Under the pieces are notes generated by a model. It saw nothing but the letters and a program-made list of their open reading frames with translations, did not search any database and was not told where the DNA came from. From NCBI GenBank assembly GCA_019155205.2, contig JAHNZQ020000172.1, positions 2,432,120-2,444,577 of the forward strand: 12,458 nucleotides of DNA. The letters run 5' to 3'. Position numbers and translations under genes: made by a program. Below, in pieces: positions 6,698 to 12,458 of the stretch (positions within the stretch are counted from its first letter, which is position 1; every line of letters begins with the position of its first letter). Source of the DNA: Gracilaria vermiculophylla (taxonomy: Eukaryota; Rhodophyta; Florideophyceae; Gracilariales; Gracilariaceae).

Positions 6698-7960
6698 CCG
6701 TTTCGGCTCCAGAAAAAAACTTTTGTCGGATTGGCACTACCCGCCCCTGCAGGACTGGCTCATCTTCATAGTGCGGCAAATTTTGCGGACCGCGATGCGT
6801 TCGTCACTTTGGAGGCGGAAGCGACTTCACCGGCTCCAGAGGAAGAGAATCCTGCCATCTGGCAGGGGAAGCTCCAAATTGGCGAGAACTTCGAAGGGTA
6901 TCGCCACAGGATAGTGGAGATGCTATCCACCTTTGAGGAAATTTGGTCTGGTTGCCTGGGTTAGGTCAGCCTGGCCAAGCACAGGATCCAGCTCACACCG
7001 GATGTGAAACCGGTACATCAACTCCCGGGGAGGGCCGGACCCAATGCGCGCGACTTCGAACGCGATGAGGTCCACCAGATGCTGGAGAAGGGCGTTATCG
7101 AGCCTCCCAAATTCCGAATGGGCCTCTCCGGTGTAGTTTGTAAAGAAGAAAGATGGCTCCTTATATTGGAGGTCAGAGGGGCAAGGGAAAGTTGCACTTC
7201 ATCCAACACCTTAAGGTTTGGTATTGACTACAGGCGCCTCAATGAGGTGACGGCACGTGATTCGTACCCGATACCCTGCATGGATGAATATATCGCCTCC
7301 TTAGGCGATGCGTCCGTTTTCTCCACGCTGGAAGCCAACAGGGACTGCTGGCAGATTAAGATGGACGATTCCGGCAAGGATAAGAAAACTTTCACCTCGC
7401 ACTGTGGAATCTTCAGATTCCTAAGGATGCAATTTGGATTGAGGAATGCACCCGCTACGTTCCAACGAGTGGTGGACATTTTCCTGTCAAAGGTGAAGTG
7501 ACGGTACGCCTTGGTGTATATCGATGACGTCATCATATACTCCCGCAGCGTGGAGTAGCACTTCATTCATGTGAAGCATGTGCTCCAACTCATAAAGGAT
7601 GCTGGACTCACCTTGAAGCTGGAGAAATGTTTCTTTTCCAAGTGGTCGGTGGACTATCTGGGGCACGTAGTGCTGCCGGGCCGCCTACAGGCTTCCCGAA
7701 CAACTCAGGACGCCATCAAGGAAGCTCACCCTATCACGAACCAGACGGAGCTCCGCTCCTTCCTAGGGTTGTGTAACGTCTTCCGGAGGTTTGTACCGAA
7801 TTTCTCTCGTAAAGCGGCGCCGTTAAATCACCTCTTGGAGAAAGACAAGCCGACACAATTGGCTATTTTGACGGACGAGGAGTTTGAGGCCTTCAACACC
7901 TTGAAGAGGAGACTAATAGAACCAGCTATCTTGGTACTTCGGAAGCGGCACGGCCCAGTG
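6698..7960 (+). pseudogene. Reverse transcriptase region of pol
   Basis: All in frame 2, with stops at 6962, 7499 and 7556. The pre-RT region (VSLAKHRIQLTPDVKPVHQ, about 6965) leads to the palm and fingers: FGIDYRRLNEVTARDSYPIP (about 7217), FSTLEANRDCWQIKM (7319), FRFLRMQFGLRNAPATFQRV (about 7414) and the catalytic YIDD (7517-7528), followed by LTLKLEKCFF and VDYLGHVV. Family members have FSTLDAN; here the first catalytic Asp is Glu (GAA at 7331-7333). The usual VVLVxKKDGxLRF segment is disrupted: about 2 bases are lost near 7140 and a 50-base insertion lies at 7164-7213. Together they keep the frame. The enzyme copies element RNA to DNA in particles; this copy is inactive. Confidence 0.85.
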
Positions 7961-8431
7961 GTGCTGGAGACTGACGCCTGTAAATAATGGTTCGGATTCG
8001 CCCTGCTACAAGAGCAACCGGAAGGTGGATGTCAACCTATCGGATACTAGAGTCGCAGGCTCACACCTTCAGAACGGAAGTATTCCACCTTGGAGCGCGA
8101 ATGTCTCGCCATCGAGTCGGCGTTCTTGCTTTTACGCCCGTACCTCGAAGGCGTGCGTTTCAACTTGAGGGCAGACCACGCACCACTGAAGTGGATACTG
8201 TCTTTGACGGATGCTTCCGGTCGCATGTAGAGGTGGAGGCTAAGTCTCTTGGAGTTTGAGTTTGATATTGTCCACCGTCTAGGCATTAAACACCGGACAG
8301 CGGATGCGCTCTCACGAATCTCCACCGAGGGAGAAGACAAAACACCTTTGGAGGACAACACCCCGTGTCTGGTCATCCAAGACGCCGACGGGAAAGAAGG
8401 ATCCGATGGAGAATATTTTGGAATGCTGTGA
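7961..8431 (+). pseudogene. RNase H region of pol
   Basis: Frame 2 continues with ETDAC (first catalytic Asp, about 7967-7981), a TAA at 7985, FGFALLQEQ, SRRLTPSERKYSTLERECLA (with the conserved Glu of the ERE/EKE helix), LRADHAPLKWIL (the TDH position) and FEFDIVHRLGIKHRTADALSRI (last catalytic Asp within ADALSR, about 8300). Stops at 7985, 8048 and 8228 break it. After ADALSR comes a charged linker, and the frame changes to 3 before integrase. RNase H removes RNA from RNA-DNA hybrids during reverse transcription. Confidence 0.8.
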
Positions 8432-9503
8432 GCCTGGGGGAAGGTACAGTGGACTCCCTCAGGTGATGGCTCTTGTTGAGGAGGAGAAGGAAGTTCTCGC
8501 CATCACCGTAGCAGAGTTCCTGAAGGAACAGAATACAGATGCGTACTGCAAGGAGTGCCTTGCTACGGTGAGGAGATTGACATCTTCATTCGACATCGAC
8601 CGAGACGGCGTGCTTGTACGCCGCGCCTCCCTGGATGGAGCTTTCCGAAAGGTGGTCCCGACGAAGCTACGGGCAAGTGTGTTGTATTTCTCGCACTATC
8701 TTCGCCTTGACGGGCATCCCGGTGGATCGAGAATGTATTTCACCATGCGGAGGGAGTTCAATTGGCCGAAAATGGCTAATGTCGCTTTCCCAACGGTGGC
8801 GGATTATTATTTCTGCGCCGCCGCTGGGGGGAGTATACGGAAACACCGCACGCCGCTCACGCTGTTCCCACCGTCAGGACCGTTGGAGTTTGTGGCCATG
8901 GACATCTTGGGTCTTCTCCCCATGACGGAGCGAGGGCACCGATCTACCCTCGTGATCACGGATCGTTTTTGCAATATCACGCGTTTCATCCCCCTCCGGA
9001 GCACAACTGCAGCAGTGATTGCCGTCGCCTTTCTGGAGCATTGGGTTTACCCCTACGGGATACCGTTGTACCTCCTTACGGACAATGGCCCCCAGTTCGC
9101 GGCGAAACTCTTCAGCATTATTTCCGGAACACTGGGGATGAAATAGTTGTTTACAACTGCCTATCACCCCCAGACAAACGGACAGGCGGAAAGGTTCAAC
9201 AAAACCATCGCCTCGAGGCTGAAGCACTACCTCGCGGACCACCAGGAGGATTGGGACACATATGTGGGACCCCTCATGTATGCACACAACTTACAGGAGC
9301 ACCGCTCCACGGGGACCGCTCCTTTCAATTTGGTGCTCTCACGCATCCCGCCAAGTGCCGTCATCGCGGCACGCGCCACGGCGCACCCGGCGGATGGGCC
9401 ACAGAAGCCAACAGCAGCACAAGCCAAACGATCCGTCCTAAGGCGATATGAGAACGCACTCTTCCTCGCGAAGGAGAGACTCAACGCCTCGCAGAGGAGA
9501 TAA
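8432..9503 (+). pseudogene. Integrase zinc-binding and catalytic core region of pol
   Basis: Frame 3. An HHCC-type region reads SHYLRLDGHPGG...REFNWPKM...YYFCAAAG; the first Cys of the expected CxxC is Tyr here (DYYFC), so zinc binding is doubtful. The catalytic core is well kept: AMDILG (Asp at 8901-8903), LLTDNGPQF (Asp at 9081-9083) and NGQAERFNKT (Glu at 9189-9191), giving the DX35E spacing. A single TAG (9144-9146, from a probable CAG: GMK-stop-LFTTAYHP) interrupts it, and TAA at 9501-9503 ends the segment inside the domain's trailing helices. The enzyme inserts the cDNA into the genome. Confidence 0.85.
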
Positions 9504-10085
9504 AAACAGGTCTTAGACCGAAAGATTATGGAAGGCCCTCATCTGAAGGAAGGCGACGAGGTTTTCTTCGACGAACCCGGGGAAACCTCCGATGAACCGC
9601 CGGACGTCACGCGCAAGTTAGCGCCGACCACCTCAGGGCCCTACAAAGTCCTGGCCACCACTAGGGATACTGTCGTCATTGAGGTGAACGGGCTCAAAGA
9701 TATCGTCTCCCGTGATGGGTCGACGAAAGTCCCAACGCCCAGCCTCTCAGGAACGCCCACTACCCCACCTCAGGGACAACGCGCGGAACTTCCTCATTCG
9801 ACCACCTCAGGCGCGACGACACCACAGGACACTTGCAACCGCATCACCGCTCTCGGTGAACCATTACTGCAGGCTCCCGATGCTATGCTGACCCCTGAAG
9901 GTGACATCCTCTACGCGGTGGACCATATCGTCTCCCATCGACAAACGCCTGCAGGAGTACAGTACCGCGTCCGCTGGTATGGGTACACCTCAAAGGACGA
10001 CACGGAAGAACCTCCGGAGCATATCCAGGAGAACTTCCTAAGGCGATACCACGCCAGTCTGGTGCGGAAACGCCTCTCCACATAG
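9504..10085 (+). pseudogene. Integrase C-terminal GPY/F region and chromodomain
   Basis: This frame-3 continuation of integrase lies after TAA 9501 and remains open to TAG at 10083-10085. It reads LKEGDEVFF, then TSGPYKVLATTRDTVVIEV (GPY at 9636-9644), a Thr/Ser/Pro-rich linker with repeated TTPP and TTSGATTP, and a chromodomain from about 9903. The chromodomain has YAVDHIVSHRQ (aromatic and VdkIL-like strand), YRVRWYGYTSKDDTEEP (the usual YLVKWKGY..eedTWEP with Trp before Glu-Pro missing) and HIQENFLRRYH (C-terminal helix). In chromoviruses this domain reads histone marks and biases insertion. The second aromatic-cage positions look altered (WYGY), so binding may differ. Confidence 0.82.
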
Positions 10086-10097
10086 GCGCTTCCGTTT

Positions 10098-10114
10098 AGG
10101 AAAGGGGGAGGGGG
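10098..10114 (+). other. Purine-rich tract downstream of pol (possible PPT)
   Basis: AGGAAAGGGGGAGGGGG lies 12 bases after the pol stop, as a polypurine tract for plus-strand priming would. It is followed directly by CCCCC, making a perfect GGGGGCCCCC palindrome (10110-10119). The following bases do not resemble the LTR start TGTAGTA, so it is either an internal tract or a remnant whose LTR is gone. Confidence 0.45.
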
Positions 10115-10350
10115 CCCCCGACCGGAGTGTTTCTCGCCTCCGCAGTCCATCCCCTACCTGGAGTTATCTTTTTCGCTTCCAGGACGCGGTTGCTCGCTTT
10201 CTGCATGCTCCCACGGCGGCACTTCGTGTCGTTACGCACGCGAGCACGGCCTATGCATATTAATACTACCGTTCGTGGGGCTTCTGCTCCATCAAAAGGA
10301 TCTTTTATTGGTCAGGATCCCCTCACCCATAGGTCACCGAGTCGAGTTGA
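10115..10350. other. Convergent intergenic stretch
   Basis: About 235 bases lie between the end of pol (plus strand) and the end of the antisense gene (minus strand). Only the minus-strand AATAAA (10309-10304) and the GGGGGCCCCC palindrome at its left edge stand out. The plus-strand open frame across this stretch has no recognisable content and continues as a shadow of the antisense gene. Confidence 0.5.
10304..10309 (-). terminator. AATAAA poly(A) signal of the antisense gene
   Basis: On the minus strand, CCAATAAAAG occurs about 42 bases after the TAA that ends the antisense frame at 10351. A canonical eukaryotic poly(A) hexamer in this place supports a separately transcribed minus-strand gene. 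Confidence 0.45.
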
Positions 10351-12247
10351 TTACTCCGCTTCGAGGCGCGCTTTCGCTGTGAGCGCTTCGCTATCAAAGT
10401 ACTCCGACAGGCTTTCCTTGAGGGCCGCCATCGAGGCTTGGTCTGTCCGAGCCCTATGGAGCTCTAAGACCCAAGCACGCGCCTCGCGCAGAGCCTCCAC
10501 AGAAGAAGCCGGAGCAGGACGTCCTGTCACCAAGCACGCCTGCACCAACTCCTGGAAGGCAGCATCCAGAGCCCCAGAGGAGACTCTTCCCGACGGTGCA
10601 CCCGATGCGGCCACCTCCGTTGATGGCGCAACAACCACAATAGAAGGAGCCACGGGCGGCGGCCCAGCTGGGACAGGAGCTCCCCGACGGGATTCTGCGG
10701 GTTCCGCAGTGGAGGATGGCAATGCCAAGGACGGAATCGGGGACACCTGAGGTGACGGCGGTCAGGGAACTGGAACGCTCCGCAAGCGAGGCTGATTAAT
10801 CGGCGCAGGAACGCTCCGCAGGCGAGGCTGAGTAATCGGCGCAGGGATGCTCCGCAATCGGGGTTGCACCACTGGAGCCGAAAGTACTGGGACGGGAGTA
10901 ATCTCATCCTCTTCCTTGGGAGAAACGGCGGCGAACACTGCTGGAGCACTCGACACCGGGGCGGGCCGCGGCGTTATCACCTCAGGAGGTGCGCCCATAT
11001 CCTGGGACGGCGCCGGTAACCGATGGGGCGCATCAAACACCAGACTCTCCATCAAGGGGTCGTAGTCGCGTACTCGAAGCCGTGACACCTGGGGAACCCG
11101 AGATGGCGCCAGACGGGGAAAAGCAGGGTATGCTCGCCCGTCATCGTCTCCATTCGGACTCCTCACAATGGGGTGAAACTTGTCCTCGCCGTAGTCGTAC
11201 CAGAGGAAACCCGGTGTGTCATTCCACGCCACCTAGAGGTTGTAATCCAACAATGTCTCCGCCTTGAACTCGCTCCATGCGGTGCCCTTATCCAGGTTTT
11301 GGATGCCAAAGGAGCACAAGACCCGTATGATGGACGCCGACAAGGGAAGCAAACGCCCGGCGGTCGGCTAATATGACGAGTCCCAGTGGAGGCGGCCGTC
11401 GCGGCATCGGGTATAGGAAGTTACGCCTTCGTCCTCCGCTTGGAGGTACGCTATCAGGGTGCCGACTGCGAACACCGTCAAGGCGATCAGCATGACGAAC
11501 CGCACTAGGGAGTCATGTGGATCCAGAACCTCAGAGGTATGATACGCGAAGGTTATGGGCGTCGCCACGCAGAGATGCAGGGAAACCCAGTGCTCCCTCC
11601 AGGAGTCGGTCACCTTAAGGTAGTACTTCGGCCGTTGCCCGGAGGGCATATCATGGAATTCCGTGTTATGGCATCCGTAGAAGTACCCGAATGCGGTGCG
11701 TTCGCGAGTTTCGTCAGTGAGGTTGCGTCCCACATCGATTCCGAATGAGCCAGTACAGGCGGTCGTATGGGGGATCGAAGGGTAACAACGCAAGGGCGGA
11801 GCGTCCATCGGCAATGCTTCCGGTTCGCCCCGCTCTCTGGTGCGAGCTCTCCTTGTGGAGCAGGACTTGGAGTGGCGCCTAGATCTCCCGTTATTCAGCG
11901 CACCTCAGGTATGGAGTGTCGCAGTGTCCTACCATGGTTGGAGCATTGTCACCATGTATCGGAGTATGAAGCCAATGAGCGCGGTATGCATCGACGCGGT
12001 TCCGCTTCTGGTCGTTCCACGTAATCTTCGGGACGGCGTGGAATCGCATCGCCTGCAGGTACGGACCAAAATGGTGAATGTAATCCTCCACGGGACAGGG
12101 GAGACTCACGCGCCAATCGTGGAACGGGACAAACACCCGCGTGGTGCGATGATCAAAGTGTTCTCCTGGACGGAACGGTGCTCCGGTCGAGGTGTGATAC
12201 ACCTCAGGATTGGAAGGTGATGTAGGCGCCGGAGTCGGAGAAGACAT
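10351..12247 (-). pseudogene. Unrecognised antisense gene with one membrane segment and proline-rich repeats
   Basis: On the minus strand an ATG at 12247-12245 starts MSSPTPAPTSPSNPE and runs to 11891. From about 11905 the coding pattern continues in a second frame to TAA at 10351, broken by TAG 11370-11368, TAG 11235-11233 and TGA 10764-10762. In all, about 630 codons. In order: a Pro/Ser start; a His/Trp/Tyr-rich soluble region; one clear membrane helix, VRFVMLIALTVFAVGTLIAYL (about 11503-11441), preceded by HDS and followed by acidic residues; a WYDYGEDKF region; a Pro-rich tail with about 2.7 copies of a 12-residue QPRLRSVPAPIT repeat; and an Ala/Glu-rich helical C-terminus. No signal peptide and no match to any family I know. 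Antisense ORFs between pol and the 3' LTR are known in some plant Ty3/gypsy elements (Grande, Retand), so this could be such a gene; a neighbouring element is the alternative. Confidence 0.55.
10773..10870 (-). repeat. 36-bp tandem repeat (about 2.7 copies) inside the antisense gene
   Basis: Units at 10773-10808 and 10809-10844 differ at only two bases; a third, more diverged partial unit covers 10845-10870. Because 36 is divisible by three, each unit adds the same 12 residues (PRLRSVPAPI plus two) to the protein, which fits selection for, or tolerance of, repeats within a coding frame. Confidence 0.8.
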
Positions 12248-12282
12248 TCCGAAGGCGTACGAAGCAGGGTGGATGGCTGTGT

Positions 12283-12307
12283 CACGTTTGCTACGTTACG
12301 CAACGTG
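12283..12307. promoter_or_regulatory. Cluster of ACGTT/AACGT inverted motifs upstream of the antisense gene
   Basis: CACGTT (12283-12288) and ACGTT (12293-12297) face AACGTG (12302-12307), so the last motif can pair with either of the first two. It lies 36-60 bases upstream of the antisense ATG. It could be a binding-site cluster or a small hairpin. Function is unknown. Confidence 0.3.
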
Positions 12308-12351
12308 GCATTTATTATTTGCCAGTGTAAGTTGATTTGTTTTACAGTAGA

Positions 12352-12360
12352 AATATATTA
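12352..12360 (-). promoter_or_regulatory. TATA-like box for the antisense gene
   Basis: TAATATATT on the minus strand, in a short AT-rich patch of otherwise GC-rich sequence, about 105 bases before the antisense ATG. It is placed as a TATA element with a short 5' leader would be. Sequence only; AT-rich DNA makes chance matches common. Confidence 0.25.
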
Positions 12361-12458
12361 TCTTGATAGTTATATGTGGCTCCGCCGTCGTAGTTTTGAG
12401 GCAGCGCTTAACACACGCTTCCAGCCATCGTCAAGGTCAGCCCCTCTGACGTTGGTCG
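12361..12458. other. Right edge, no gene seen
   Basis: The last 98 bases contain no open frame of note. GTGGCTCC at about 12376 resembles eight bases of the LTR start, but the match goes no further. No LTR, poly(A) site or RNA gene is visible. Confidence 0.4.

Larger units (their letters stand above)
5785..10085 (+). pseudogene. pol: pol polyprotein of the chromovirus, degenerate
   Basis: Coding continuity runs from frame 1 (5785 to about 6195), to frame 2 (about 6195-8431), to frame 3 (about 8400-10085). In-frame stops are at 6263 (TAA), 6695 (TGA), 6962 (TAG), 7499 (TGA), 7556 (TAG), 7985 (TAA), 8048 (TAG), 8228 (TAG), 9144 (TAG) and 9501 (TAA). All three stop codons occur, which argues against a variant genetic code. 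Between stops the family motifs are clear and in order: protease, RT, RNase H, integrase, GPY/F, chromodomain. At least six stops can be explained by one transition from the residue expected in the family (for example Gln CAG to TAG at 9144, Trp TGG to TAG at 8048). No functional polyprotein can be made as read. Overlap with the end of gag ORF B (5785-5896) is normal for pol. Confidence 0.85.
2913..12458 (+). mobile_element. Ty3/gypsy chromovirus-type LTR retrotransposon (right copy, 3' end not seen)
   Basis: The order LTR, gag, protease, reverse transcriptase, RNase H, integrase (with GPY/F motif) and chromodomain defines a chromovirus of the Ty3/gypsy group. The element starts at TGTAGTA (2913) inside a piggyBac remnant. 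A purine-rich tract follows pol, but no second LTR is found up to 12458. The antisense gene at 12247-10351 is therefore either internal to this element or belongs to something inserted next to it. Assignment of 10120-12458 to this element is inference. Confidence 0.75.

Noticed and set aside
6263..9503. Stop codons as recoded amino acids (variant genetic code)
   Set aside because: TAA, TAG and TGA all occur in frame at positions where the family has different residues, together with frame changes; this is decay, not recoding.
10127..10750. Long plus-strand open frame (207 codons) after pol
   Set aside because: It is Ala/Ser-rich, has no recognisable motif and mirrors the minus-strand gene, which has better composition, repeats, a membrane segment and a poly(A) signal.
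12327..12347. GTAAGT...ACAG looking like an intron
   Set aside because: Only 21 bases from donor to acceptor, too short for a spliceosomal intron, and no coding sequence flanks it.
12372..12390. TGTGGCTCC as start of a 3' LTR
   Set aside because: Only eight to nine bases agree with the LTR start (GTGGCTCC); the TGTAGTA beginning and all following sequence differ.
12447..12458. Window end ACGTTGGTCG as inverted copy of the LTR-leader junction (CGACCAAC)
   Set aside because: The match is about eight bases and does not extend; likely chance.
1..12458. CRISPR arrays, rRNA, tRNA
   Set aside because: No regular short direct repeats with unique spacers, no cloverleaf-like segment and no rRNA signature were seen on either strand.

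Overview
The window is eukaryotic repeat-rich DNA. It is made mostly of decayed mobile elements rather than an operon-style gene set. No bacterial signals were seen: there are no Shine-Dalgarno-spaced genes, and AATAAA poly(A) signals are present. The genes recognised are a Ty3/gypsy chromovirus (gag, protease, RT, RNase H, integrase with GPY/F and chromodomain), a piggyBac transposase, and a protein ending like the C-terminal domain of P2X7 receptors. The host lineage cannot be fixed from this alone; an alga, other protist or non-vertebrate animal would all fit.

Layout. (1) Bases 1-931 are the 5' end (LTR, leader, start of gag) of a retroelement on the minus strand, running off the left edge. 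(2) Bases 932-2912 are an AT-richer island between two retroelements. It holds a plus-strand P2X7-C-terminal-like reading frame (core 1432-1830) and, converging on it, a broken minus-strand piggyBac transposase (2911-2134). (3) A second copy of the same retroelement starts at 2913 on the plus strand and has interrupted the piggyBac sequence. Its 5' part (2913-about 3838) is an imperfect inverted repeat of 1-931. It carries a gag N-terminal ORF (3622-4611), a gag capsid-like ORF (4517-5896) and a degenerate pol (5785-10085). (4) Downstream of pol, on the minus strand, is an unrecognised gene-like block (12247-10351). It has a membrane segment, proline-rich 12-residue repeats and its own AATAAA, and is broken by one frameshift and three stops. 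No 3' LTR is seen before the window ends, so this antisense gene may lie inside the retroelement, between pol and the 3' LTR.

Gag would form the particle; protease, RT/RNase H and integrase would copy and insert the element, with the chromodomain likely steering insertion to chromatin. This copy cannot do so as read: pol has ten in-frame stops and two frame changes, and the first RT catalytic Asp and the protease DTG glycine are replaced. The integrase DD35E triad survives. Most of the stops look like single C-to-T or G-to-A changes. The most interesting items are the antisense membrane-protein gene, the P2X7-like domain, and a strong excess of the heptamer CCTNAGG throughout.
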